A stretch of DNA of 64,000 bases. Source: Dasypus novemcinctus (taxonomy: Eukaryota; Chordata; Mammalia; Cingulata; Dasypodidae). This document shows, one piece after another, positions 35,726 through 47,270 of the stretch. The DNA is taken from positions 66,975,087 to 67,039,086 of the forward strand of contig NC_080678.1 of the NCBI RefSeq assembly GCF_030445035.2, given 5' to 3'. Made by a program: the position numbers and the translations under genes. Position 1 is the first letter of the stretch; each line of letters begins with the position of its first letter. The notes under the pieces were generated by a model, which was not told the origin of the DNA, made no database searches, and saw nothing but the letters and a program-made list of their open reading frames with translations.

Positions 35726-36429
35726 TGCTCCACATATAAGCTGGTAACCCTTACTTTGTAGCAGTGTTAGATGTGTCTCTGTTGTCTTTTCCCTCCTCCT
35801 CCTCTCCAAGAGTTAATAAATCTTTGTGCTTTTGGTTATAAAACAAAAGAGGGTCTGAATCAGAGTGAACTGGGAAAATAGAGTTCTAAGAGTACATTTG
35901 GTTCAAGAGTCTCCTCTTACCTGGTATTCAAGCCAAGTCAGTGGGTGGGCTGGCTTAGTGCATCCCAAGCAGAGGTTCATTTACCAGCTATCAGCTGGTG
36001 AGAGGCTGACCCTGATAACTCAGGAGAGCCCTCAGTCCTCAAGAAGACAGCTTTGTCCAGGACCAGCTGTTTTCAACCAATCACCATTCTAAGTTTTAGA
36101 GCCATCTTTACCTTCAGACGCCTTAAAAAAATTCTTCTGGAGAAGCCATTTCTTGAAAATGACATAGAAAATGCCTTCTCCCTCACCCCATTCAAGAAAA
36201 CAAAACAAAATAACCCTTAGCTCAGAATAAAAAGTTTATGCCTCTTGCCCACTTTAGAGGCAGTTGATGGCCAATTTACTGTTGGGATGAGAGAGGAGGG
36301 CTCTGGGTTTGAACGTTTGGTGGAAGAATGAACTGCACCCAAGCAATGTCCATGGTGATTTCTGGAAGAGTTAGACACTGTATTCCTTCAAGCCCTCACC
36401 TCTCCCTCCTTTCAAAATTGTGGTTCTCA
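35726..36429. other. Promoter-distal 5' flank of BICC1
   Basis: Apparently single-copy DNA without recognisable repeats, lying immediately upstream of the GT-rich tandem repeat and CpG island. It could hold conserved regulatory elements. None can be named from sequence alone. Confidence 0.4.
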
Positions 36430-36915
36430 CTGGAACTGTGACTTTTAGGGAATAGTCTGTGTATGCAAACAGAAAGGGACTTGCGTGTGCTTTGTGAGTG
36501 TTCAGGAGTGTACTGGGCTTGAACTTGACTTGTGTCTGTGTTTGAACTACGAGGGTGTGTGGGGAATGGGATTTGTATGTGTAAGTGCAGAGAAGTGGTA
36601 ATGTGTGCAGGGCATGAGTGCGTAGAGAGTTTTGTGGGCACGCTGTGCATGCCGGTATGTGTTGTGCGTGAAATTGGCGAATGTCTGTGTTTGGAGAACT
36701 ATGAGAACATGTACGGGGCACGCGATATGTACGTGTAAGGGCAGAAAAGTGGTGGTGTGTACGTGGTGTGAGGGTAAATGAGAAATTATGTGTGCCTTCA
36801 AAAACGTGCTGTGCTTGAACTTGGCGAGTGTCGGTGTTCGGAGAACAGGGTGGATACGAGTGGGGGACTGAACTCATACGTGTACGTGGTGTGTGTGTGC
36901 GCACGAGTGTGTGTG
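36430..36915 (+). repeat. GT-rich tandem repeat, about 148-bp unit
   Basis: Three diverged head-to-tail units. The anchor gtctgtgtttg occurs at 36534 and 36683, and its variant gtcggtgttcg at 36830 (spacings 149 and 147). A second anchor, gtaagtgcagagaagtggt at 36581, recurs as gtaagggcagaaaagtggt at 36735. Each unit has many alternating GT/CG steps, and 36878-36915 is a near-perfect purine-pyrimidine alternation that could adopt Z-DNA. It abuts the BICC1 CpG island. The 230-codon antisense frame (36371-37063) is produced by this repeat. Confidence 0.8.
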
Positions 36916-37033
36916 ATCGCCAGAGGCCGCCCGCCCGCGCGTCCGCCCGCCGCGGCTCCCCGTGGGCCGGCCGGGCCAATGAGCTCGCTGCCGTAGGGGG
37001 GGCGGGCGGCGAGGGGACGCCGGAGCCCTGCGG

Positions 37034-37324
37034 ATGGAGGCGCGGGCGGCGCGGCGCGCTCACTCGGCGCGAGCGTTGCCTGCGGGGGGCGGCGCAGCCA
37101 CTGGCCCGGGACCGGGGGCGGCGTGCAGCGTGGGCTGCGCCCGGGGCTGGGATGCGCCGGGGGCTCCGTGGCGGCGGCGTTGGCGGCGGCGTCGGCGGCT
37201 GCGGGGGGACGAGCTAGAGCCGCTACGCGGGGAGCCAGACGCGCCGGGCCGGCGAGCGGAGGCGTTGGCGGCGGCGCCAGCAGAGCAGCGGCCGCAGCCT
37301 GAGCCCGAGCGCCGCGCGCCCACC
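37034..37324 (+). other. In-frame upstream ATG extension of BICC1
   Basis: An ATG at 37034 is in the same frame as the BICC1 ATG at 37325, with no stop between, giving a possible 97-residue Arg/Ala/Gly-rich N-terminal extension. The upstream ATG has a weak context (C at -3, G at +4), and the added sequence is low-complexity and looks like GC-rich 5' UTR. I consider it untranslated leader most likely. Confidence 0.25.
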
Positions 37325-37514
37325 ATGGCCGCCCAGGGCGAGCCCGGCTATCTCGCGGCGCAGTCGGACCCGGGCTCTAACAGCGAGCGCAGCACCGACT
37401 CGCCCTTGCCCGGCTCGGAAGACGACCTGGTTGCCGGGGCGCCCCTGCACAGTCCCGAGTGGAGTGAGGAGCGCTTCCGCGTGGACAGGAAGAAACTTGA
37501 GGCCATGTTGCAAG
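37325..37514 (+). CDS. BICC1: BICC1 exon 1 coding part (partial gene)
   Basis: Start of Bicaudal-C homolog 1, a cytoplasmic RNA-binding protein with KH domains and a C-terminal SAM domain. It controls translation and stability of target mRNAs, and its loss causes kidney cysts. Only the first 63 residues plus one base are here; the KH and SAM domains lie in later exons outside the window. The translation begins MAAQGEPGYLAAQSDPGSNS, has an acidic Ser-rich linker (about residues 15-45), and ends FRVDRKKLEAMLQ. It agrees with my memory of the vertebrate BICC1 N-terminus at nearly every residue. The ATG has an optimal Kozak context (caccATGg). The exon ends at a phase-1 junction, caag|gtaggc, so the next codon starts with G; the known protein continues with Ala. 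It sits in a CpG island. An in-frame upstream ATG exists at 37034, but I prefer this start for its conservation and context. Confidence 0.96.
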
Positions 37515-37520
37515 GTAGGC
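37515..37520 (+). other. BICC1: BICC1 exon 1 splice donor
   Basis: gtaggc directly follows exonic CAAG. It is a GT donor with acceptable consensus (AG|GTAGG). An open frame continues 33 codons past it, but that translation no longer looks like BICC1, which supports splicing here. Confidence 0.85.
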
Positions 37521-37620
37521 ATCTCCCCGCGCGTCCTTTGAGCCCCCATCTCCTTCCCGAACATCCCCGCCCAGAGCGCCCGCCGCTCCGGCCCCCTGTA
37601 GACTTGGCTCTCTAGTTTCC

Positions 37621-39714
37621 GCTCCAGCGGAGCGGAGGAGGAACTCGGAGGACACGCAGGGAGTAGAGACCCCGTGGGCTCTCCACCCTTCCTCGCCTCT
37701 CAGGTCTCCAGGCAGGGGGAGTCCTGTGCCAACTTGACCGGCTTCAGAAAAGCCTAAGGCCGAGTTTGTACAGGCGCGCCCAAGTTGCTTTCCAGACTTT
37801 GGGGATGCCAGCTTTAGCTTGGACACCTGGGCTGTGCCATTCGGACCCAGAGTGACCGCTCAGCGTGTGCGTGACTCTCTTCCCGCTCCCTAGCAGTCTC
37901 GAATTCTTGCTCTCTTTCTGGTTTACTCCCCCCTTGTCAGCATCCACTTCCTCCAGCTGAGGGGCCTTGTCTCGCTATTGGGAAACGCTCTGCAGATGTC
38001 AAGGCTTAAGACAGGAGCTTCCCCCGCCTCCCTGCGAAGAGGGGCCAGGACCGGGGGGAGCCGCCGAAGCGTGGGGATGGAGTCAGGGCAGGGCTGCTGT
38101 TACTGCAGTGTTCGAGGACAGTGTGTGTTCATCTCTTGACTGGCTTATAAAACATATCTTGAATTACACTCAGTTTACAAAAATCTTCCCGTACTATGGG
38201 TGTCTGATTTTGCGTTTCACAACTTGGGATTTTTTTTTTTTTTTTTAAACTCCTCAGTGTCACTGGGACTTTCCCAGGCAAAAACGCTTTAACCATCCCG
38301 GCCTGGAAACAAACTCCGGTTTATAATGTGAGGGATTGGACTCTTCAGAGTGAATGCTGAAATGTCCAAGGTCATTTTGACCTTCCTTAAAAATGTTATT
38401 TAGTAGCCTACCTATAGTCACCGATGTGGCTCATTTCCCTCATCCGCAGAGGGAATGGCTGTCAATCTTAAAATTCGCGTAGGGGACCAGGCACTAGTCT
38501 CACTAAGGGCGCTTGCTGAAGAATCATCCAGTAGCTTGTGTCCTTTTATCACTGCGTTGTAGTTATCCAAACTTTCTTTTGTGGCTTTATGTACAACTTA
38601 TTTTGACTTTATCAATCAAAGCCCCGCAGTATGGGAGCGATTTAGCCCTCCGTGGAAATGCAGTGGCTTTTTAAAAACAATTAAGCGGGTTCTTTTAAGA
38701 GAGAACAACATGTTTTCCAAAACAATAACTTGGTAGAAACAAATAACAGGAGTGTTTGGCACTGGCTTTTGGATGTACTGTCAATTCGTCCCTGTTGTTG
38801 CTTATTTTATCGAGAAACATCCCTATTGTTTGTCATGTCTGTCTCTTGCATGCATGCATCCGCTCCTTTTTAAATATTATATACCTTTCTGGGAGAGTTA
38901 CTTCTGTGCTAAATTGTTCAAATAAGAATATAGCAAGGTGCATTTGGAAATTAAAGCCCTAGTACCTAGTTGAATTTCAGTCACTCATTGTAGTCGTTTT
39001 ATTTGTTCCATGACTTTTTACCTAGTTTCTTCTGATTATTAAGCAAAATATTAAATTTGTGTTAGGAAAATGTTGTTTTGAAAGTGTTTGGATTGAACTT
39101 GCAGAGCACATACCATCTTTTTCAACATCTTGCCAATTTGTATTCTGCATGAAGTTGGAGTGATATGAAAGATGGATCTCCTTGTAATACCACATCATCC
39201 TTACCTGTTTCTCTTTGCACATACAATTCACAATAGTGATGGTAGCTTCTGGGAAACCCATGTGCACATCTTGAGCTTTAGAAGTGGGATTATTTTTAAT
39301 TAATAAAATGAAATATTGAGTGAGGCAATTTTTAAACTCTCTTTGGAGAGTTGATAATCCTGATATGCAGTGGTTCAAAATAGCTTTGCAATGATAACGT
39401 TTCTTTTACAGGAAGTCTTAACAGAGTTAACATGTCTTAACCAAGAATGAAAAATTCACTTTCCAACTCCAAATGTTCAAACAGAGTGCTTTGCTTAACT
39501 GTCCCAAATCACCTCCAAAAGAATTACCCTTTCCAAGAAGTAAACTTTGAACACATTTGACAATAGAACCCAGTTCACAGTGTACTTGGGCATTTTTTCA
39601 TGCATGCTTCCCTGTGTAAAATTATGTAGGACCACCATGTTGGAAGGAATAAGACCAGTTTCCTGAAGCACCATAATCATGAGCCTCATTATTTTATACC
39701 AGTTGGTTAATAGC
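37621..39714. other. Intron 1, single-copy proximal part
   Basis: About 2.1 kb with no recognisable transposable element apart from a T run at 38230-38246. The absence of repeats next to the first exon suggests retained regulatory sequence, but no specific site is identified. Confidence 0.4.
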
Positions 39715-39990
39715 AAGTGTGGGAACTGGACTCAACTCTGATCTGGGTATCAAATCCCTGTGTGACCTTGGGAAAGTTCCTGGGTCTCTCTCTGCCTCAA
39801 TTTGCTTATCTGTAAAAATGGCCCTGATATTAGTGCCTTTCTTTTAAGGTTTCGTGACAGTTGAGCAAGGTAATGTCTAAAAAGCAAAAATTTGCCACAG
39901 TGTTTGGTAAATGATAAGAGCTTAGTAACTATGGATTCAAATGATTTCCATTATGCGTACCACGGTTTCTGACGTATAGCATATACTTAA
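39715..39990 (+). repeat. MIR SINE
   Basis: gtgtgaccttgggaaagttc, ctctgcctcaatttgcttat, ctgtaaaaatggccctgata and tggtaaatgataagagctta in MIR order, nearly full length. Confidence 0.75.
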
Positions 39991-41540
39991 TAAATATTTG
40001 GAGAAAAAAACGAATTTTGGATGATACCCAATTCAAAACATTTCATAGTTGCAGAGGAAATAAAACCCAAGGTAGGGAGTCTGGCAAATCAACATATTCT
40101 AAATTGTTAGATATTCTTGAGTTGAAAACTTTTCATTTGAATACTCCTAAGTAAATAAAGTCTGTATTTGCCTGGTTGGGTTTCTGATTTATTTTGAATT
40201 TGCATTTGGCATTTTTCTTTTTACAATTGCCTTTTAATCTGCGGAGGTTTCCAAGTTAAATCACAGTAATTAAGATGGTCTGCCTCTAAGTCTGCTGAGT
40301 GCAAATTGGTGATTATAATGCTTGGAATTTATTTCCAGAGAGATTGTCCTGGGGGCAAGTTAATCTTTAATAGTTTGTATTTTTGTTGGTAGAGAAATTC
40401 GTCTACGCAATGGACCAAAAATTCAGTGAGGTTAAAACATGGGCAGTAGGGTAGTGGTCAAAGAAATGTAATACCATTCATTCTGGAATGATCATTGAAT
40501 ACTAAAAGAATTGATACATCTGAAAACCACCAGGAAAAAAATTAGAGGAAAAATGACTAGTTTTTCTTTATTTATTTGTCTAATAACTACTTTGCAGCAA
40601 CCATGCAAGGTATCTGATATTTTTTGCTGGAATCTAAATGAAGATTATCACTTTTAGTCAATACCTTTGTAAATGGGAATTTATTTTTAACTTCAGTTTA
40701 GGCTTTCAGTGGGTATCGTCAGCCTTGAAATGGATACCAAAGATACCAAGGACAGCAATGTTTTAATGATAAAAAAGTCTTTGAAAATTTCTGTATTTAA
40801 TACCTTTACAATTTAGATTTCATACTTCGTGTAATATTATAGTGTTGCTTCATTTAAGTCAATTATATATGAGTTATGATATGTAAGGAGGGAGGAGAGT
40901 GGAATAGGCTGGAAAGGAGGGAAATAAGTGGATCAAAAGAGTCAGAGAGACAAACATAAGATTTGCATGTTAATAGCCGCCTTTTCACATTGAAGAACAA
41001 ATATATGCCGTAAAATTAAAAATTCCTACATAAAATTTAGATGCATCAGCATTTTCAAAATTCTGAGTCCCTTGTTTTTCAGCAGAGAAAGTTCTGAGTT
41101 GCAAGAGGGGAAGTGGCCAACTTTAATGAACTGAGATTGACATCTTGTGGGCTTTTGGGATATTGCTTCTAAAGACTTGAACGACTATGTTGCATTTTTA
41201 CAGTGACAGGCAGAATTGGGATCACCTACTGCTGCTTGGCTTGTTTGAATAGCAGAACTAGCTACTAAAACAGAGGTTATCACACACTGATTAAAAGTAA
41301 GAACAGTTATGTTATCTTTTTAATATCAGCAAACTTTAATGAAGACTGTCTTATAATATGATGCCTAGATAATACTTCCTTAGTTTTTTTTTTTTTTGTG
41401 GGAACAGGAAGAAATATGAAGCAAAAATATGTGAAAGTGGAGTGGGGTACTGGAAGAGAAGTTAAAAGGTGAAACTAACAGTTTTCTAGCCAACACTTGT
41501 GCAAATCTAATAAACAAGAATGATTCAAATAATTAGATGA
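39991..41540. other. Intron 1, AT-rich, nothing recognised
   Basis: No gene or confident repeat. A T run lies at about 41384-41397. Confidence 0.4.
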
Positions 41541-41765
41541 AGCTTAGTAGTTTGGAGTTTGGGGCTCTAGGCCAGATCTAGGTTTGAATCTTGGTGTTAA
41601 ATTTTAATAGAAAGCCTGGGAAAATTCATCGCCTTTAGTCTTCTCTCTAAAAGGAATGTAGTGGCTACATTCTGGAGTTAAGAGAAAAATATGTATCAAG
41701 GTGCCAGCCACACAGAAAATGCCAGATCCATTAATAATAATATTCATTATATAATGTATAAAGTG
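41541..41765 (+). repeat. MIR SINE
   Basis: ttggggctctaggccagatc, taggtttgaatcttggtg, gcctgggaaaattcatcgcc and catccat-like tail sequences follow MIR order. Diverged. Confidence 0.55.
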
Positions 41766-44280
41766 TACATTCCTATATTGAAAGTGAAAATCAAGTATAT
41801 TGGAAAATGAAAGATCTTATGGTTAATGGGCATTCACAGCAATCTAAATATTGTCATTGGATTTTCTTGTAGCTGGCAGTATGTCAAGTGAATTAGCCCC
41901 CTATAAAAGGGGGTGAGTACACTCTCACTAGAGCTCTATCTATTAGACATGAGTGTGGAATTCCAAATTTTGCTCCGGATGAGAGCGCTTTTTTACCCTC
42001 TCTAGTTAGAATTGTCATTGCTTTGAGTACTTTTTATTCTTTGAGTGATTCTGAGCAAATTATTCCTAATGTTTTTACTGAAGACTGTCAGTAATATCAA
42101 TTAAGCTCCCTTTTATTTATATATTGCTCTAAACTTGAGGCATTCTTGGTACATAGAAAGAAGCTTTTTCAAAGAAACTGCTGTGTCTTTGTTCACATGT
42201 TCACCTGTTAAACAAGGATAACAATAGCCTCACCTGATGGGGTCCTTGTGTGCTCTGAATGAGACGATGCCTAGCCCAGTGCCAGGCACAAGGAACATTG
42301 TCTCATGTGGCGGGTAAAGATTTCAAAACACTAGAAAGCAGGTGCTTGGTAGGATTATTGGTTGTTGTTAAACTCTTAATTTTGGGCGGAGTGGGGGATT
42401 TAGATTTTAGTGAAGGACTTCCTCAAATCAGAAAGTTTAAGAGCGCTGTAGTCAAGTCAGAGAGCAGAACTGAAGATTAAAATAGCTTTCTAGGTTAAAT
42501 AAATAAATGCGTTAGAGGTTGGGTAGCTTGGCTGTGCAGAGCTGGACTTTGCCATTGGACTGGCCAGGATTTGGGTCCTAACTTCCCCTTTTACAGAGCT
42601 GTGAGGATGAAATGAGATGGGCATTAAATGCCTGTTAAAACTCACAGACTGGTAAGTACTCTGAGTTAATGCACGCTCTTTCATTTTGGTGTTTTCTCTG
42701 TGAAAACCTGTGGTGTTTTGGGTAAGTAGATCCTTGGTAAATTATAAGAAAATTAAAACATAACTAGGGAGGTTTGTCATATCGATAACTTTAACAGACA
42801 GAAATGTATTTGTTTGTACTAACAGAAAGCCAACACAGTGGCTTAAACCAGTCAGGGGCTTCTCTTCCTCACCTAACAAAAAGCCTGGGGGCTAAGAGGT
42901 TCAGTCCCAAATAGCTGCTTAAGGGCATCGTCCAGGAGCCAAGAGTTTTCTCATCTCCCCTCTCTCATCCTCAGCCTGTGGCTTTGGCTTCATTGATGGA
43001 TTCAAGGTTTGCCATTTAATGTGACATCCATGTATATTTCTTTGGCCTCTCTTTGGTACCAGAGACTCTGGGAATGTGTCTTCTTTTCCAGACCTCTTTA
43101 GGGGAAGGCAAAGAAGAAGTGGGTTGGAATAAATGCTGAGTGATTCAACTATAGTTTCCCTATAATGGACAAAGCAGAGAGGGTATTGTGACCCAAAATT
43201 CCAGGTTGTGACTGAAGCAAAAGCTTACCTGTATCAGACTTTGACCTGCATTGATCATCCTTAGAAAGTTGGATTATTTGGCAATGTTATATATACTTGG
43301 AATTTCTTTTTCTGCACAATCTAGGAATAACCCTAACCCCCCAAAAAGAAACGCCTTGATCACTTAAAGCTATTTTCTCCTTTTAGAAACAGGATCTAGG
43401 ATCACTAAGTACTGTTAATTATCTTTTTCCTCTGTGAGTTTCTCAATATCAGGTGTATTTTCATTGAAAATTATGGGACATAAAACATGTACATGCTTTA
43501 CCATTTATTTCTCTAAGATATTCATATTCTTTCTCCCTTCCCTCTTCCACACCCCATCACCCCATCTCACATATCTTTTAGAAATGACAGGTTCAGTGTA
43601 GTTCTTGTTTCTGTCTTTTACTGGGCCGGTCATTCAGGTATAATGTGGTCAGCAAAGCTGAAACTTGTCCATTTTGGAGAACAGTTGATAGATTAATTAT
43701 CAAGTTGGTATCATGTTTTGCTATTTTCAAATTGTCCACAATGAGCTAATACAGTGTCCATTTGGCTCATCCATAGTTCATTCAATTTATTTTAAAATGT
43801 ACTTCTTAACTTAAAAAATGCATGACCATATCTTTTCCTTTATGTAAAACTCTTAATAAATTACCAGGGGATAAGGCACAAGTTTAATACTAATTTATAA
43901 TACCTTTTGCAGGAGATGATTTTGGCAAGAAACCCTTGCTGTTATGCTACAAAGCTACCACATTTGGTATTTAATCCTTGTTACTGGCATTTAGGAAGAT
44001 ATCCATCAATAGAAACATTCTGTGGATATTATGCATTTATAAATTCTTTTCCAACTTAAGTTACTGATTGTAGGTGAAGAAAGCACTTACAATTTTAAAG
44101 AATATATTAAACCCCTTTCCCAATTTTGATGCTGACATGTAAAATGATAATGCTTGCTTTCTAGCTATGAAGTAACTTCTTTGTTACAGTGAATAAGGTA
44201 AATCACATTAGTCTGCATATTGAGTTGATTTGGAGCTTAACCACATCTCTTATATAGGGTGGTGCTGAAACATAGGATTT
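41766..44280. other. Intron 1 with two MIR scraps
   Basis: MIR 3'-half remnants at about 42180-42335 (aacaaggataacaatagcct, gcccagtgccaggcacaagg) and 42500-42690 (agctgtgaggatgaaatgag). The rest is unassigned and without a gene. Confidence 0.4.
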
Positions 44281-44640
44281 GCTGTTTTGTTTTTTTTTTC
44301 TTGATTATAAAAGTAATAAAAACTTACTATGGAGTACACAAAGTGCACGCAGGTATAAAAGAGAAAAAACAAAAACAAAAATCATCCCTAAATCCAAAAT
44401 TCAGCTATAAACACTGATAACATTTTGGGAATTTTTTTCTGGGACTTAAAAAAATATTTTCACAAAAAATTTATTTTTACCACACATGTTTATTGAGCTC
44501 TAGTGTACAGTGTTAGGCTTTGGAGATGCAGACAAAAACAAAATAAATAACCCTTGTATGACTTGTATTCTAAATTGGAATCGTACCTCCCCTCCCACGT
44601 TTTTCATTTAACACTATTTTTGTGAGTATTTTTCCATTTC
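44281..44640. repeat. Old LINE-like remnant
   Basis: gattataaaagtaataaaaa ... aatcatccctaaatccaaaa ... aaacactgataacattttgg is the dispersed old-repeat pattern also present at 20876 and 25046. The later part (attgagctctagtgtacagt) may be a separate MIR-like scrap. Confidence 0.45.
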
Positions 44641-44643
44641 ATT

Positions 44644-45091
44644 AAAAATTCTTGAAGAATGGGAAGCGGACTTGGCCCAGTGGATAGGGTGTCCGCCTAC
44701 CACATGGGAGGTCCGCGGTTCAAATGCCGGACCTCCTTGACCCGTGTGGAGCTGGCCCATGCGCAGTGCTGATGCATGGAAGGGGTGCGCTGCCACGCAG
44801 GGTGTCCCCCGTGTAGGGGAGCCCCATGTGCAAGAAGTGCACCCAGTAAGGAGAGCCGCCCAGCCCGAAAGAAAGTGCAGTCTGCCCAAGAATGGCACTG
44901 CACACACGGAGAGCTGACACAGCAAGATGACGCAACAAAAAGAAACACAGATTCCTGGTGCCGCTGATAAGGATAGAAGCAGTCACAGAAGAACACACAG
45001 TGAATGGACACAGAGAGCAGACAACTTGGGGGAGGAGGGCAGGAAGGGGAAAGAAATAAAAAATAAATCTTAAAAAAAAATTCTTGAGGAA
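44644..45091 (+). mobile_element. DAS-SINE in BICC1 intron 1
   Basis: Body from about 44660 to 45075 with box A-like cttggcccagtgg and box B-like ggttcaaatgc. Flanked by a 16-bp duplication with one mismatch: aaaaattcttgaagaa (44644-44659) and aaaaattcttgaggaa (45076-45091). It has the long body containing the gcaacaaaaagaaacacag segment. Sense orientation relative to BICC1. Confidence 0.93.
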
Positions 45092-45169
45092 CATGGTTTT
45101 AAATGGCAATATAATATTCCTCTGATGTATTTGTTTAAACATACTAGTGCTTTAGAAAATTTTTAGGTG

Positions 45170-45410
45170 GACAGGCAGTGGAAAGAGTCCAATATTTGTA
45201 TTCATTTTGCCCTGGAGTCAGATCCTGGTTTTATCATTTATTAGCTGTGTAGCCTGGGACAAGTTAATAACTTCCTTGAGCCTCAATCTCTTCTGAAACG
45301 GGAATCGAAGTTTTCCCCATTTGTCTTTCAGTCTGTGAGGTTTAGAAAGTAAGGCATCTACCAGTGGCAGGTGCAGAGTAGGTACTCAAGAAATGGCAAA
45401 TAAGAAAGTT
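45170..45410 (+). repeat. MIR SINE
   Basis: ctggagtcagatcctggttt, tatcatttattagctgtgta, gcctgggacaagttaataac, ttgagcctcaatctcttctg and gcagagtaggtactcaagaa represent a nearly complete MIR. Confidence 0.8.
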
Positions 45411-45754
45411 AATGCTATCCCAAACGACTTGGCTGAAAAACCTTTTATACATCCTTGATTATTCTAAGAGGAAAATTCTTATTAATGAAATTTTGGGGGC
45501 AAAGGGTATGGACGTTGTAAAGCTCTTCATAAATTTTGCAAAAATATTTTCTGGAATGGTTCACAAATAATGCAGAAGAGATGACAGATTTGCAGTATAT
45601 CTGTCCCTTATACCTGTGATCCCCACAACATGGCTTGTCTGTTCTGGTGATCGTGAGAAATTTAGAAGTAATAAAATTATCAGTCTAGGGTTACAGTTCT
45701 GTTTTGCCTGTTTCACAGAAGATTTTAAAATAATGTTTACCTGGTTAGTGTGTC

Positions 45755-45957
45755 TATGTATCAGAGTATCTTAAAATTTGTGTGCATAAAGGCCCCTGGA
45801 AAGTTTGTTTAAGAAAGCAAACTCTGGGCCTCTCTCAGAGATTCTGACTATAGGTTTGAGAGTGTTGGGGTGGAAGTGGTAGGAATCTGCATTTTGGAAA
45901 GAATCTTATGTGTGTCTAATGTAGATGATTCTGGGACCACACTTTGAGAAACATTGC
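45755..45957. mobile_element. MER5A hAT-Charlie fossil
   Basis: Order of motifs: gtatcttaaaatttgtgtgc, ctctgggcctctctcagaga, ttctgactataggtttgaga, gaatctgcattttggaaaga, then gattctgggaccacactttg agaaacattg. These match the MER5A consensus, including the terminal ccacactttgagaac motif. No clear 8-bp duplication. Confidence 0.75.
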
Positions 45958-46299
45958 TAGGTATTTAGATGGTGGCCATATAATTAAAGTTAAGGAGATT
46001 CAGAACTTTTCTTTCTTTGAAACCCTTTACCCTTGAAGTTAGTACTTTTGCCATGTTATTAAACCATCTTGAAACATTTTAGTCTAGGAGTGTAATTTAT
46101 AACTGGCCCGTTGTTTCTTGTGGCTTGTTGTGAGGGACTTTTGGGGAAGAGCATAAACCCATATAGTTCTGTAGAGGGAATATGCTTTCTTTATTACTGC
46201 ATGGTATACACAGACTACATTTAATTTTCCTACAGATTCCCATTAAGTTAGGTATTTTAGATACCTATTTAATATATTACAAAATGATTTAAAGGCATA

Positions 46300-46700
46300 T
46301 TTTCCTTTTTATTATAGAAACTGTGTAAAGACAATTTTAAAGGAACTTTTCAAAACAAAAATAATCATCAGTAATCCCACCATCTTAACACCTATTTTCA
46401 TTTTCTACTTTGCAATATAGTCCTTTACTCTTTGCATAGTTTTATTAATTGCTATTGTAGTATTAACTACTGTTTTGTATTCTTAGCATTTGCATCTATT
46501 ACATATTTTTGTATTTCTTAGCAGTTTTTAGAATTTAGAATTTTATGACTGTATAACAGTACTTTTGGTTGCAAGATAGTTTTTTTTTAACAGTCATAGA
46601 CCACCTTATACTGAAAATGATTGGGTATTTTTTTCTCATTTGGAATTATACCTGATGATAAAATTTTGAGGAATATAGTTATCGAAGAGTGATGATTTTG
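46300..46700. repeat. Old LINE-like remnant
   Basis: T-rich sequence with aataatcatcagtaatcccaccatc and gatgataaaattttgaggaa segments, resembling the old repeat family at 44281. Assigned by similarity only. Confidence 0.35.
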
Positions 46701-46704
46701 AATG

Positions 46705-46850
46705 TAATAGCCAACTTTTATTGAGTACTAATTATATGAGGCACCATTCTTGTATAACTGCCTACTCAGTCATCTTAGTCACTCAGCAACAATTCTGTGA
46801 GATACAGATGCTGTTAGGATCCTCATTTTACAGATGAAAAAACTAGTCTC
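46705..46850 (-). repeat. MIR SINE remnant
   Basis: acttttattgagtactaatt, atgaggcaccattcttgtat, tcagcaacaattctgtgaga and ctcattttacagatgaaaaa form the complement of MIR. Confidence 0.7.
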
Positions 46851-47094
46851 TAAACTTGGAACCTTGGTTTCTTTTGTAATTCTATAAGTGGCTCTAGACA
46901 TATTTTTCTCTTAGGTGGTTACAGAGTGTGAACTTCTCTGTATTGTGGAGGCATATCACATCTGAGCCTAGAAAGATAAACTGCCATCTGGAATGGGTTA
47001 CAGTGCTCCTGGAGTTCCTGCAAAGTGCAGAGGAATGCATGGGGCACAGAGGTGGTGCCTAGCAGACATGGGGTAGAATTCTTAGAGTGCAGAG

Positions 47095-47270
47095 GTTTCA
47101 AAGCTCTGCCTTTTACTAGCCTTGGTTATGTTTTCTGTTTCCTTCTCTGTAAAACAAGAATAATAATACCTCTCCTGGGGTTATTGTGAAGATTACATGG
47201 TAATGTTTATAATGATAAAGCATGCCTGGTTCACAGTTGGTACCCTGTAAATTTATCTATTTTTCTCCAT
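47095..47270 (+). repeat. MIR SINE fragment
   Basis: gctctgccttttactagcct, ttccttctctgtaaaacaag and ctcctggggttattgtgaag are in MIR order. Confidence 0.7.

Larger units (their letters stand above)
36895..37620 (+). promoter_or_regulatory. BICC1: BICC1 CpG-island promoter
   Basis: Abrupt change to very GC- and CpG-rich sequence, unlike anything else in the window. A CCAAT box sits at 36976-36980 (gggccaatgag) and a GC-box/Sp1-like site at about 36996-37007 (ggggggcgggcgg). No TATA box is apparent, which fits a CpG-island promoter. From the spacing to the CCAAT box the start site is probably within the next 50-150 bases, but it cannot be fixed from sequence. The island extends across exon 1 and into the first 100 bases of intron 1. 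Confidence 0.85.

Noticed and set aside
36371..37063. 230-codon antisense open frame rich in His and Thr
   Set aside because: It is generated by the 148-bp GT-rich repeat and CpG island. Unit lengths of 147-149 shift the repeat register in the protein, and no family is recognised.
37515..37615. Continuation of the BICC1 frame past exon 1
   Set aside because: The Pro-rich continuation does not resemble BICC1, and a good GT donor lies exactly at the expected boundary.
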